64,000 nucleotides of DNA from Mycobacterium sp. SMC-8 (GCF_025263565.1 NZ_CP079865.1:6510001-6574000), one strand, 5' to 3'. Counted from the stretch's first letter, positions 17,207 to 27,244 are shown. Translations and numbers: made by a program. Notes: a model not told the origin generated them from the sequence alone.

Positions 17207-18757
17207 ATGCCGAACGGAAAACCGAACATTCTCGTCATCTGGGGCGACGACATCGGCATCACCAATCTCAGCTGCTACAGCGACGGTCTGATGGGTTACC
17301 GCACCCCGAACATCGACCGCTTCGCCGCCGAGGGCATGCGTTTCACCGACTCCTACGGCGAGCAGAGCTGTACGGCGGGACGGGCGGCGTTCATCAGCGG
17401 GCAGAGCGTGTATCGCACGGGAATGAGCAAGGTCGGCGTGCCGGGAGCCGACATCGGCTGGGCGGCCGAGGACCCGACGATCGCAGAACTGCTCAAACCG
17501 CTGGGCTACGCGACGGGCCAGTTCGGCAAGAACCATTTCGGCGATCTGAACAAATATCTGCCGACGGTGCACGGCTTCGACGAGTTCTTCGGCAACCTGT
17601 ATCACCTGAACGCCGAGGAGGAACCCGAAAGCCCGGACTACCCGTCCCAGGATCAGTTTCCGCGGATGTACGAAGCCGCGCGGCCGCGCGGTGTGATCCA
17701 CAGCTGGGCGACCGCGGAGGTGTCCACCGAGCCCGACGACCCGCGGTGGGGGCCGGTCGGCAAGCAGCGCATCGAGGACACCGGCCCGCTGACGCGGAAG
17801 CGGATGGAGACCATCGACGACGAGACCACCGGGGCGTGCGTCGACTTCATCAAACGGCAGGTGGAGGCCGATATCCCGTTCTTCGTGTGGATGAACACGA
17901 CGCACATGCACGCGTTCACCCACACCAAGCCGGAGAGTATCGGTCAGGCCGGCCGGTGGCAGTCGCCCTACCACGACACGATGATCGACCACGACCGCAA
18001 CGTGGGACAGCTACTCGACGCCGTGGATGAGCTCGGCATCGCCGAGGACACCATCGTCGTCTACTCCACCGACAACGGTCCGCATGCCAACACCTGGCCG
18101 GACGGCGCCACCACCCCGTTCCGCAGCGAGAAGAACACGAATTGGGAGGGCGCCTTCCGGGTGCCGGAGCTGATCCGCTGGCCGGGCAAGATCGCCGCCG
18201 GCTCCGTCTCGAACGAGATTGTGCAGCATCATGACTGGTTGCCGACCTTCCTCGCCGCAGCCGGCGACCCCGACATCGTCGAGAAGCTCAAGAAGGGGCA
18301 CAGGGCCGGCGCCGACGGTGAGACCGAATACAAGGTCCACATCGACGGATACAACCTGCTCCCCTACCTGACCGGGCAGGATAGCGAGAGCCCGCGTAAA
18401 GGTTTCGTCTACTTCTCCGACGACTGCGACGTCCTGGGACTGCGCTACGACAATTGGAAGGTGGTGTTCCAGGAGCAACGCTGCCCGGGCACCCTGCAGG
18501 TCTGGGCCGAACCGTTCACACCGCTGCGGGTGCCCAAGCTGTTCAACCTGCGCACCGACCCGTTCGAGCGCGCCGACATCACCTCGAACACGTACTACGA
18601 CTGGATGTTCCGGCGGGCGTTTCTCGTCTTCTACGCGAGCGTGATCGTCACGCAGTACCTCGAGTCGTTCAAGGAGTTCCCACCCAGGCATCCGCCGGCG
18701 AGCTTCACCATCGATCAGGCGCTCGAGAAGCTGCAGGAATTCCTGGCGAAGGACTAG
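17207..18757 (+). CDS. Formylglycine-dependent sulfatase (arylsulfatase family)
   Basis: 516 residues from ATG 17207; GGAGGA at 17195-17200 is a strong ribosome-binding site. Metal-binding Asp14-Asp15 lie in WGDDIG. The sulfatase motif Cys55-Thr-Ala-Gly-Arg59 (SCTAGRAAF) is the site converted to formylglycine. Further metal ligands lie in YSTDNGPHANTWPDG. No signal peptide is seen, so it is probably cytosolic. It would hydrolyse a sulfate (or phosphonate) ester of unknown nature. The next gene starts right after its stop and a formylglycine-generating enzyme follows, making a self-contained sulfatase unit. Confidence 0.93.
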   Translation: MPNGKPNILVIWGDDIGITNLSCYSDGLMGYRTPNIDRFAAEGMRFTDSYGEQSCTAGRAAFISGQSVYRTGMSKVGVPGADIGWAAEDPTIAELLKPLGYATGQFGKNHFGDLNKYLPTVHGFDEFFGNLYHLNAEEEPESPDYPSQDQFPRMYEAARPRGVIHSWATAEVSTEPDDPRWGPVGKQRIEDTGPLTRKRMETIDDETTGACVDFIKRQVEADIPFFVWMNTTHMHAFTHTKPESIGQAGRWQSPYHDTMIDHDRNVGQLLDAVDELGIAEDTIVVYSTDNGPHANTWPDGATTPFRSEKNTNWEGAFRVPELIRWPGKIAAGSVSNEIVQHHDWLPTFLAAAGDPDIVEKLKKGHRAGADGETEYKVHIDGYNLLPYLTGQDSESPRKGFVYFSDDCDVLGLRYDNWKVVFQEQRCPGTLQVWAEPFTPLRVPKLFNLRTDPFERADITSNTYYDWMFRRAFLVFYASVIVTQYLESFKEFPPRHPPASFTIDQALEKLQEFLAKD

Positions 18758-19651
18758 ATGCTCGAAACCTGGAACGAGGGCCCCGCCAAGGCCGCGATCA
18801 TCGCGTTCGCCGAAGACGCCGCCCGGCAGGTCGACCCGCAGGAGCGAGTCGCCGTCTTCGACAACGACGGCACCCTGTGGTGTGAGAAACCGGCATACGT
18901 CCAACTGGACTTCCTGATCCGCCGGCTGGCCGCCCAGGCCGCTGCGGACCCGTCGCTGACCGCGCGTCAGCCGTACCGCGCAGCGGCCGAGGGTGATCTG
19001 GCTTGGTTCGGCGACGCGGTGAGCAGGCACTAACAGGGGGACGACTCCGATCTCAAAACCCTTGCCGCAGCGATTCTCTCGGCCAATGTGTCGATCACCG
19101 TCGAGGATCACGCGGCGCGGGTGAACGCGTTCTTCGCCGATACCCGGCATCCGACGCTCGACCGGCCGTACACCGCGTGCGGCTACGCGCCGATGATCGA
19201 GTTGCTGCGCTTCCTGGAGTCACACGGCTTCACCAACTACATCGTCTCCGGCGGCGGACGCGATTTCATGCGCGCGGTGACGGGACAGATGTACGGCATC
19301 CCGCCCGAACGCGTGATCGGCAGCTCCGTCGGGCTGATCTATCAGAACGGCAGTCTGATCACCACCGCGCAACCGGAGTTCTTCGACGACGGTCCGGTCA
19401 AGCCGGTCCGCATCTGGGCCAGGATCGGCCGACGTCCGATCTTCGCGGCGGGAAACTCCAACGGCGACATCGAGATGCTGCAGTTCACCGGCGCGGGCGC
19501 CGGCCCGTCGATGTCGGTGCTCGTGCGCCACGACGACGCCGACCGCGAATTCGACTACAGCGCGGGCGCCGAGAAGGCGCTTGACCTGGCGGGTCCGCAC
19601 GGCTGGGTGGTGGCCAGCATGCGCAGCGATTGGACCAGGATCTTTGCCTGA
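18758..19651 (+). pseudogene. HAD-superfamily hydrolase interrupted by an in-frame TAA
   Basis: ATG 18758 follows the sulfatase stop directly. Motif I is VFDNDGTLW with Asp35 and Asp37; motif II lies in YIVSGGG and the Asp motif in AAGNSNGDIEM. Codon 92 (19031-19033) is TAA, and reading continues in the same frame to 19651 with full family character. The sequence around it (SRH-stop-QGDD) suggests a Tyr codon TAC changed to TAA. Without it the protein would be 297 residues. As it stands, a 91-residue N-part and a possible restart (GTG 19088, 187 residues) are the only products. A sequencing error is possible. Confidence 0.85.
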
Positions 19652-20531
19652 GCCCGGTGTCGGCATGGTGTGGATCCCGGAACAGACCTGCGTGCTCGGA
19701 TCCGACGCGCACTACCCCGAGGAAAGGCCCGCGCGGGCCGTCGCCGTCGCCGGGTTCTGGATCCAGCCCAAGCAGGTGACCAATGCCCAGTTCGCCGAAT
19801 TCGTCGCTGCGACAGGCTATCTCACGGTCGCCGAGCGCCCGCTCAACCCTGACGACTACCCGGGCGCGCCGACGGAGAACCTGCAGCCCGGTTCGATGGT
19901 GTTCACCAGAACCGCGGGCCCGGTGAATCTGCGCCATCTCAACCTGTGGTGGACGTGGACACCGGGCGCATGCTGGCGCCACCCGGCGGGCCCGTCGTCG
20001 TCGATCGAACGGCGGGCCGACCATCCCGTGGTGCACGTCGCATTCGAGGACGCCGCAGCCTACGCCGCATGGGCAGGGCTGGGGTTGCCCACCGAGGCAC
20101 AGTGGGAGACCGCGGCCCGCGGCGGGCTGTCCGGTGCGACGTACACATGGGGCGACGATCCCGAACGGCCTGGGCAACGGCTGGCGAACTACTGGCACGG
20201 TGAGTTCCCGTGGCGGCCCGACCGCGGCTACGGGCGCACCCGCCCGGTCGGCAGTTTCCCACCGAACGGCTACGGGTTGTTCGACATGGCGGGCAACGTC
20301 TGGGAGTGGACAACTGATTGGTACTCTGACCGCCCGGGTACGCGATCCAGTTGTGAGGCAGAAAGTTACGATCCTCATCAGCCACAGTTCAAGGTGCCGC
20401 GCAGGGTCGTCAAGGGTGGTTCGTTCCTGTGCGCCGACAGCTATTGCATGCGGTATCGCCCTGCGGCGCGCAGGCCGCAGCCGGTGGACACCGGCATGAG
20501 CCACATCGGATTCCGCTGCACGGCGCGGTGA
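19644..20531 (+). CDS. Formylglycine-generating enzyme (SUMF1 family)
   Basis: About 295 residues if started at TTG 19644; ATG 19665 (MVWIPEQTCVLG) is the alternative. The start lies inside the end of the HAD frame. The active-site cysteine pair is SFLCADSYCMRYR (Cys263 and Cys268 from the TTG), the same spacing as in human and mycobacterial FGE. GYGLFDMAGNVWEWTTDWY is the family hallmark. It oxidises the Cys of sulfatase CxAxR motifs to formylglycine, using copper and oxygen. Its partner is very likely the sulfatase at 17207. Confidence 0.93.
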   Translation: MPEPGVGMVWIPEQTCVLGSDAHYPEERPARAVAVAGFWIQPKQVTNAQFAEFVAATGYLTVAERPLNPDDYPGAPTENLQPGSMVFTRTAGPVNLRHLNLWWTWTPGACWRHPAGPSSSIERRADHPVVHVAFEDAAAYAAWAGLGLPTEAQWETAARGGLSGATYTWGDDPERPGQRLANYWHGEFPWRPDRGYGRTRPVGSFPPNGYGLFDMAGNVWEWTTDWYSDRPGTRSSCEAESYDPHQPQFKVPRRVVKGGSFLCADSYCMRYRPAARRPQPVDTGMSHIGFRCTAR

Positions 20532-20541
20532 CTCGGGCCGA

Positions 20542-22804
20542 TCAGGTGAGCTGGCCGGCCCATCGGACCAGATCCGGCACGGCGGAGGCGTCGATCGGCC
20601 TGCCGAAGTAGAAGCCCTGGCCGCCGTCGCATCCGCTGTCACGCAGCCACTCCGCGGTGGCACAATTCTCGATACCCTCGGCCACGACCGTCATCCCCAG
20701 CCCGTGGGTGAGCTCGATGACCGCACGCACCACGGTGGCCGCCCGGTGGTCGGTGGTCACCGAAGCGATGAAGTGGCGGTCGAGTTTGATCTCGTCGATC
20801 ACCAGATCCCGCAGGTACGACAAGGCCGAGTACCCACTACCGAAGTCGTCGATGGCGACCCGAATTCCATGCCCGCGAAGCTGCTGGAGGACGACGGTGA
20901 CCAGGTCGAGATCCTTGATGACGAGATCCTCGGTGATTTCGACGGTCAACAGCTCGGCGTCCAGGTTCCGGTCGTGCCGCGCCTGAGCCAGCCTCTCCGG
21001 CAACCCGGTGTCGCGCAGATAGGGGGCGAACAGGTTCACCGCGACGGGCATCTGAGTGCCGGCCGCCACCCACCGCGCCGCGTCGTCGAGCACCTTGTCG
21101 ATCACCAGGTCGGTCACCGGGCGCATCAGGCCGTGCTCACGGACCAGCTGCATGAAGGCACCGGGGTGCAACAACCCCAACTCCGGATGCGGCCACCGCA
21201 ACAGCGCTTCGACGCCGGCGATGCGGGCGGTGCGCAGGTCTACCTTGGGCTGATAGGCGAGGTCCAGTTCGCCGTTGTCGACGGCAGCGCGCAGCTCACC
21301 CAGCAGGCGGACCCTGGCCGCGCCGCCGCCCGAGACCCGATCGGTGTCGTCGGCGGGCTGCCAGGTCGCCATGCCGACATGGAAGAAGCGGACGTGCGAG
21401 GAACGCGAGTCCTTCGCGGCGCGCACCGCAATGGCGGCGCGTTCCAGCAAGGTGTCGGGGGTGAGATCCCGGTCGTGCGGTGACGCTACGGCCACTCCGA
21501 CCCGGCATCGGATCGACACTTGCTGCCCGTCGACGGTGAACGGCTCGTCGAAGGTCTCGACAGCCCAACGCAGGATCCGGCGGGAGTCGTCGACGTCGCC
21601 CTCCAGCAGCAACACGAATTCGTCGCCGCCGCGGCGGCCGACTGTGTCGCCGGGCCGCAGGCAGGCCGCGATCCGGCGGCCGGCGTGCACCAGCAGCCGG
21701 TCTGCCGCCGGATGTCCCAGGTTCTCGTTGACGAACGAGAAATCGTCGAGATCCAGCATGGCCACGACCACCACCCGGTCGTCACGGGACTGCATCGTCA
21801 ACGCGTGGGTCAGCCGGTCGTGGAACAGCGCCGTGTTGGCCAAACCGGTCAAAGGATCTCGGAAGGCTTGATCGGCCACGGCGCTCAACAATTGCCGGTT
21901 CTCCCAGGCTGACACCGCTTGTCTGCAGCACACCGCGACGGCAACCATCGGAACGACGAAGGACTCCATGCCCGACATGATCAGCGGCGGGGCCACCGTC
22001 CCGGCCAACAGTAGCGGCACGTACGGCGCCCACAGCGAGGTGTTGGACGGAACCGAGACCGTCTGCGCGCGGGGCGGCGGCGTCTTGCGAGCCAGCGCAG
22101 CGGCGGCACAGACCGCCACAAGAGGCAGGGCCCAACCGATGACGAGGTAACCACCTGTCTGGTAGCTGCCCACTGCGACGGCGTAGGCGAACGCGCTGTC
22201 GGTGATCGTCATCAGCGCAAAACCCCCGGCGAGCAGTACCAGCACCGCGCGGTGCCGGACGTCGACACGGGCGAGCACCGCGACCGTCACCGCCAGGATC
22301 ACGATGTCGGCCGCGGGGTAGAAGAAGGCCAGCCCCAGCGCCAATCGGTCTTCGCGGTAGGTGTCGTACACGCTCGTCAGCGCAAAGATCCAGGCCAAGA
22401 AGAACGTGCACAGCGCGATCGTGACGCCGTCGAGCGCGATGCGCAGCCTGGCCGCTTGCCGGGACCAGTGGTCCGACGGCGCCATCGCCAGCACGGCCGG
22501 GACGGCCAGCACACGCCAGGTAGAAGAAGTCCGCCGGTGACGGGAAGGGCTCGACGTGGAACACAAACTCGGAGGCGAACCAGATCATGTCCGCGAGCGC
22601 CCACGCGGCCAGCGCCGCCGCCATCATCAACCACGCGGCACGCATCCGCCCCTGCAGCGATCGAGCCGCGAGGATGGCGCACCCGGTGGTGTAGGTCGAC
22701 AGCCCCAGGATGACGAGGTCGTCGATCAGCGGCGGCACCGCACCGCCTCCGTCGACCACGATCAGGATTGCCAGCCCGACCGTCATACCGATCGGAGCCG
22801 CCAT
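20542..22804 (-). pseudogene. GGDEF-EAL membrane protein with a frameshift in its N-terminal part
   Basis: From ATG 22804 the frame encodes a membrane sensor (MTVGLAILIVVDGGG, then LADMIWFASEFVFHVEP) but runs out of family sequence near 22510. The rest continues from there in another frame to 20542. One base too many within the ACAC at 22511-22514 would explain the break. The downstream part has more membrane helices, an intact GGDEF motif (GRRGGDEF, near 21620) with an upstream RPGD inhibitory site, and an EAL motif (VEALLRW, near 21205). It would make and degrade c-di-GMP. If the shift is real, only an internally started fragment remains. Confidence 0.8.
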
Positions 22805-23031
22805 GCCGCCCACGCCGAAGGCCGGACACGGCCCGCCCCCGCAGCGTTCACCCGCCTTACCACTGCTCGTTGCCCCGCTTCGTTCCGGCACGCCTACGCC
22901 GGTGTGTCACCAGACGCTAACGCAAAAACTCGTTCCGAACGCAAATTTGCTGGAGATCCGTTCCGGTCCGAGGGCCGACCGGTGCCGCTGACTACGACGG
23001 CGCGAGGACGGACCTGCGGCGGTGAGCGCCG

Positions 23032-23496
23032 TCAGGCATTCTCGGCGGTCTGCTTGATCGCCGCGAGCGTGGCAGGGATCCCGCTGCGGGCCGCCTCGCT
23101 GCGCGTGCGGATCTCTGCCTCGGTGGTGTCACCGAAACGTTCGTGGAATCCGCTCACCCCTTTGGGCAAGAGTTCCCACGACTCGGTGAGGAGGGTGCCG
23201 CCGTTCTCGTCGGCCATCTCGTAGCCCCAGTACACCCAGCCGTTGTTGACCTCCCAGGCGAACTTGCGGCCGGGGTCGGCGGCGACGACCGCAGACCTCG
23301 TCTCCCACGTCCGCTCCGGGGTCTCGTTGCGCCCGGTGAACCATGACCCGACCGACGGTCCGGCCCCCTCGTCCCACCAACAGGCCTTGCAGATCGGAGC
23401 CCAGTCACCCATTCGGGTGATGTCGGACACCAGCGCGTAAACCTCATCGGGTGAGGCGGCCACGAAGATCGACTCGGACATCTTCAACTCGGTCAC
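23032..23496 (-). CDS. SRPBCC (polyketide cyclase/START-like) family protein
   Basis: 154 residues from GTG 23496 (VTELKMSESIFV), or 149 from ATG 23481. The pattern SPDEVYALVSDITRMGDWAP followed by a Trp-rich stretch and ELTESWE-like TLLTESWELLP is the usual mycobacterial SRPBCC form, a helix-grip fold with one hydrophobic pocket. Members bind or cyclise lipids and polyketides; there is no evidence for a particular ligand. It faces the SDR gene at 23593 across about 97 bases of divergent promoter space. Confidence 0.88.
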   Translation of the reverse strand: MTELKMSESIFVAASPDEVYALVSDITRMGDWAPICKACWWDEGAGPSVGSWFTGRNETPERTWETRSAVVAADPGRKFAWEVNNGWVYWGYEMADENGGTLLTESWELLPKGVSGFHERFGDTTEAEIRTRSEAARSGIPATLAAIKQTAENA

Positions 23497-23592
23497 CCGC
23501 CAGAGTCTGCCAGTCACACCATGGCTATTGCGCTTTCGGGTTCGGGGTGTGACTTTAGAACGCGTCAATTCCGTCGTCGAAAGGCCAACCGG

Positions 23593-24387
23593 ATGAGCAA
23601 CGGCAGCGTGCGGACCGCCGGTGGGGACCGCAGGGCGGTCGTCGTCGGCGGCGCGTCCGGTATCGGCTGGGCGACCGCGACGGCGCTTGCAGGCCGGGGA
23701 TGCCAGGTGACGGTCGCGGACCGCAACCACGAGGCGGCCCGCGAGCGCGCCGCCGAGCTTGGCGATCCGCACGACGCGGCGTACGTCGACGTGACCGACG
23801 AGGACTCGGTGGAGCGGCTGTTCGACTGCGTCGGGCCACTCGACATCGCGGTGAACTGCGCGGGGTTCAGCAACGTCGGACTGATCACCGACATGCCCGC
23901 GGCGGACTTCCGTGCGGTCATCGACGTCTGCCTCAACGGGGCGTTCATCGTGACCAAACACGCCGGCAGGCATCTGCGCGAAGGTGGCTCGCTGGTGCAG
24001 ATCAGCTCGCTCAACGGCCGCCAGCCGGCGGCCGGGATGAGCGCCTACTGCGCGGCCAAGGCTGGGCTGTCGATGCTCACCCAGGTCGCCGCCCTGGAGA
24101 TGGGGCCGCGCGGCATCCGCGTCAACGCGGTCGCGCCCGGTTTCGTGCACACACCGCTGACCGCCGCCGCCGCATCGGTGCCCGGTGTGGTCGAGGACTA
24201 TGTCGACAACACCGCGCTCGGCCGCGCCGGCACGCCCGAGGACATCGCGAATGCCGTTGTCTACCTGTGTGACCCGGGCTCGGCCTGGTTGACCGGCGAG
24301 GTGCTCGACATCAACGGTGGCGCTCACCTGAAGCGCTACCCCGACGTCATGGGCCACGTGATGAAGCTGGTGGAACAGTCCTCGTGA
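23593..24387 (+). CDS. Short-chain dehydrogenase/reductase
   Basis: 264 residues from ATG 23593; an upstream GTG-type extension to 23521 lacks family character. A classical SDR: cofactor motif VVGGASGIGWA, NCAG in VNCAGFSN, catalytic Ser in QISSLNG, and Tyr/Lys in SAYCAAK. An Asp after the second strand (VADRN) suggests NAD(H) preference. The next SDR starts within its stop codon (GTGA), so the two are translationally coupled and probably act on one pathway. Confidence 0.92.
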   Translation: MSNGSVRTAGGDRRAVVVGGASGIGWATATALAGRGCQVTVADRNHEAARERAAELGDPHDAAYVDVTDEDSVERLFDCVGPLDIAVNCAGFSNVGLITDMPAADFRAVIDVCLNGAFIVTKHAGRHLREGGSLVQISSLNGRQPAAGMSAYCAAKAGLSMLTQVAALEMGPRGIRVNAVAPGFVHTPLTAAAASVPGVVEDYVDNTALGRAGTPEDIANAVVYLCDPGSAWLTGEVLDINGGAHLKRYPDVMGHVMKLVEQSS

Positions 24388-25238
24388 GACAGGCAGTGCG
24401 GACGCGAGGAGCAAGACACGCAGTAGTCACGGGCGGCGGGTCCGGGATCGGTGCCGCGCTGTGCCGGGCCCTCGATCGGGCCGGGGACCACGTCGTGTGC
24501 ACCGACATCGATCTCGCGGCGGCCGAGGCGGTGGTGTCGACACTGAGCCCGCGGGCCCGGGCGGTAGGCCTGGACGTCACCGGCGCCGCCGCGGTGCAGG
24601 CCGTCGTCGACGAGGTGGTGGCGCGGGAGGGCCGACTGGACCTGATGTTCAACAACGCCGGCATCGTGTGGGGCGGCGACACCGAGCTGCTGACCCTGGA
24701 CCAGTGGAACGCGATCATCGACGTGAACCTGCGCGGCGTCGTGCACGGGGTGGCGGGGGCGTACCCGCAGATGCTTCGTCAGGGCCACGGACACATCATC
24801 AACACCGCGTCGATGGCCGGCCTGGCCGCTGCCGGCCAGGTGACCAGCTATGTGGCGACCAAACACGCCGTCGTCGGCCTCTCGATGGCGCTGCGATCAG
24901 AGGCGGTGCCGCGCGGGGTGGGTGTGCTGGTGGTCTGCCCCGCCGCCGTGGAGACCCCGATCCTGGACAAGGGCGCCGTGGGCGGGTTCGTGGGCCGCGA
25001 CTACTTCCTGCAGGCCCAGGGAGGCAAAGCCTACGACGCCGACCGGTTGGCGTGCGACACGCTGCGCGCGATCGACCGCAACAAGGCCATCCTCGTCAAA
25101 CCAGCTGCCGCACAAGCTCAATGGTGGTTCGCCCGGCTGGCCCCAGCCGTGATGAACCGGTTCGCGATGAAATTCGTCAGCCGGCAGCGCTCCCGGCAGG
25201 TGGGGAGATACCCGTCCCGTACCACCGACAGCGGATAG
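24384..25238 (+). CDS. Short-chain dehydrogenase/reductase
   Basis: 284 residues from GTG 24384, overlapping the previous stop. Cofactor motif TGGGSGIGAAL, NNAG in MFNNAGIVWGG, catalytic Ser in NTASMAG, and Tyr/Lys in TSYVATKHA. Asp in CTDIDL again suggests NAD(H). The C-terminal 50 residues are basic (SRQRSRQVGRYPSR) and hydrophobic in part, which could hold the enzyme at the membrane. The substrate is not identifiable; a two-step oxidation with the upstream SDR is a reasonable guess. Confidence 0.92.
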   Translation: MRQAVRTRGARHAVVTGGGSGIGAALCRALDRAGDHVVCTDIDLAAAEAVVSTLSPRARAVGLDVTGAAAVQAVVDEVVAREGRLDLMFNNAGIVWGGDTELLTLDQWNAIIDVNLRGVVHGVAGAYPQMLRQGHGHIINTASMAGLAAAGQVTSYVATKHAVVGLSMALRSEAVPRGVGVLVVCPAAVETPILDKGAVGGFVGRDYFLQAQGGKAYDADRLACDTLRAIDRNKAILVKPAAAQAQWWFARLAPAVMNRFAMKFVSRQRSRQVGRYPSRTTDSG

Positions 25239-25281
25239 GGTTGCGTTCGGCATCCGAACGGGCGGGGTCGGGAGGGCGTGC

Positions 25282-26466
25282 ATGAGAAACGAGTTCACCC
25301 TCACCCAGAAGCGCGCGCTGGCGGTGCTGACGGTGGTGGCGGTGGCGTTCGGCGTGTACTTCCTGCGCAGCTATGTGCTGCTCATCGCGGTATCGGCGGT
25401 GTTGGCCTACCTGTTCACGCCGCTGTTCAACTGGCTGCGTGGCCGGATGAGACCGGCCGCTGCGGCGACGCTGACTCTGCTGGCCGCGATCGCGACCGTG
25501 GCGCTGCCGCTGGCGGGTGTCGCCTTCCTGGCCTTCCTGCAGATCAGCCAGATGGTGACGAGCATCGGGCACTGGGTCGAGCAGACCGACTTCACCGCGC
25601 TGGCCCAGCGACTGCTGGATTCGGCCAACGAACTGCTGGCCCGTGTCCCCTTCGTGAACACCAGGCTGACACCGGACTCGGTGCGTGACGCGCTTGCCAC
25701 TGTCGGTCAGAAGGGCGGCGAGTTCGCACTGGATATCGCCCGCGAGTCGGTCGGCGGGATCGTCGCCACGGTCACCGGGCTGATCATCTTCATCTATGTG
25801 TTCCTGGCACTGCTGACCAACGGCACCAAGGTGCTCGATCTGTTCCGCGACCTCAACCCGTTGGGAGAGCAGGTCTCCGACATCTACCTGGACAAGATCG
25901 GGGCGATGGTGTCGGCAACGGTCAAGGGGCAGTTCATCATCGCCGTCTGTCAGGGTGTCGCCGGAGCGATCTCGGTGTACGTCGCGGGCCTCCACGACGG
26001 CTTCTTCATGTTCGTGATCTTCCTGACCGTGCTGTCGTTCATCCCACTGGGCAGCGGCATCGTGACGATCCCGCTGGGCATCGGCATGGCCATCTTCGGC
26101 AATCCGGCGGGCGGCCTGTTCGTCATCATCTTCCACATCGTCGTGACCACGAACATCGACAACGTGCTGCGTCCGTTCCTGGTGCCCAGGAGCGCGCATC
26201 TGCATCCGGCGCTGATGCTGCTCTCGGTGTTCGCCGGCCTGCAGATGTTCGGCTTCATCGGCATCGTGCTGGGACCGGTGCTGATGATCGCCATCGTGAC
26301 GACGATCAGCGTGCACCGGGTGGTGTACAAGGGCGCGCCGATGGAGTCCATCACCGGCACCGACGCAGACCGGTCCGATGACGACGCGGCCCGGCAGACC
26401 CCGTGGTGGCGCAGGCTGCTGCCGGGGAAACCGAAATCGGCTCCGGTTAAGTCAGCCGCTCCTTGA
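25282..26466 (+). CDS. AI-2E family transporter (Rv1101c type)
   Basis: 394 residues from ATG 25282. An N-terminal pair of helices (VAVAFGVYFLRSYVLLI), a central soluble region (about residues 90-155) and then five to six further helices match the PF01594 family. The FIPLGSGIVTIPLG and LHPALMLLSVFAGLQMFG motifs are characteristic. Members export autoinducer-2-like molecules or exchange ions; the mycobacterial substrate is unknown. The Lys/Arg-rich tail is cytoplasmic. The last 20 bases overlap the convergent hydrolase gene. Confidence 0.92.
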   Translation: MRNEFTLTQKRALAVLTVVAVAFGVYFLRSYVLLIAVSAVLAYLFTPLFNWLRGRMRPAAAATLTLLAAIATVALPLAGVAFLAFLQISQMVTSIGHWVEQTDFTALAQRLLDSANELLARVPFVNTRLTPDSVRDALATVGQKGGEFALDIARESVGGIVATVTGLIIFIYVFLALLTNGTKVLDLFRDLNPLGEQVSDIYLDKIGAMVSATVKGQFIIAVCQGVAGAISVYVAGLHDGFFMFVIFLTVLSFIPLGSGIVTIPLGIGMAIFGNPAGGLFVIIFHIVVTTNIDNVLRPFLVPRSAHLHPALMLLSVFAGLQMFGFIGIVLGPVLMIAIVTTISVHRVVYKGAPMESITGTDADRSDDDAARQTPWWRRLLPGKPKSAPVKSAAP

Positions 26467-27244
26467 GGAATTGGACGACGCGCTTGCGCGCCTCGTAGGC
26501 GGGATGACCGTCGCGTTCCACCACCTGATCGGTGAGCACCGAGTGCGCCGCACGGCCGATGCCGTCGGGGTTGCCCCGCTTGGAGCTGATCTCGATGACC
26601 TCGAACGCGTCCCCGAGCCGGGACTTGAGAGTGCGCAAGCGCGCCGCCGGCGCCATCGGGTCCTCGCTGAAGCGCAAGCCCAGCGCGCACAATCCCTCGT
26701 CGGCGGCGCGACGCTCGATGACCTTGAGTTCGGCCTCCGACACACCGGGGTCGCGGCGCCGGCTCGGGGTCAGCGGCAGCGGTAGCGACGGCTGGCTCAT
26801 CACCGGCGCGAGCACGGCGTCGTCGACCGCGGCGGCCAGGGCGAATCCGCCCGTGAAGCACTGACCGATCACCCCGACGCCTTTCCCCGGCGTCTGTGCG
26901 TTCAGTTCCCGCGCGAGCGCGCGCAGGTAGTGCGCCACCGGACGGTCGGCGTTGGTGGCGAACGCCGCGAACTCCTTGGCGATGCACCCCTTCACCAGCA
27001 CGGGCAGCGCCCCCGGACTCAGTGCCGGCTTGCCCGGCGTGCCGAACAGCGACGGCGCCCACACCGTGAAGCCGTTGTCCACCAGATGATTCCCTAGGGC
27101 GAGCACCCCCGGGTGCAGTCCGGGCATCTCCGGGATGAGCACGACGCCGGGGCCCTCTCCCTTGCGGTACACGTCATAGCTGAGGCCGGCCGCGGTGAAC
27201 GGCTCGGCGGTCCATCCGCGCAGATCTGCCTCTGGTCCGCTCAT
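26447..27244 (-). CDS. Dienelactone hydrolase family protein
   Basis: 265 residues from ATG 27244. An alpha/beta hydrolase whose nucleophile elbow GQCFTGGFA carries Cys in place of Ser, as in dienelactone hydrolases. The catalytic His is expected in ERDGHPAYEAR near the end. The oxyanion region is VVLIPEMPGLHPG. Related enzymes open cyclic esters in aromatic degradation, but many actinobacterial members have other ester substrates. Thirteen bases after its stop on the same strand lies the end of its partner unit at 27258, so both may come from one transcript. Confidence 0.9.
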   Translation of the reverse strand: MSGPEADLRGWTAEPFTAAGLSYDVYRKGEGPGVVLIPEMPGLHPGVLALGNHLVDNGFTVWAPSLFGTPGKPALSPGALPVLVKGCIAKEFAAFATNADRPVAHYLRALARELNAQTPGKGVGVIGQCFTGGFALAAAVDDAVLAPVMSQPSLPLPLTPSRRRDPGVSEAELKVIERRAADEGLCALGLRFSEDPMAPAARLRTLKSRLGDAFEVIEISSKRGNPDGIGRAAHSVLTDQVVERDGHPAYEARKRVVQFLKERLT

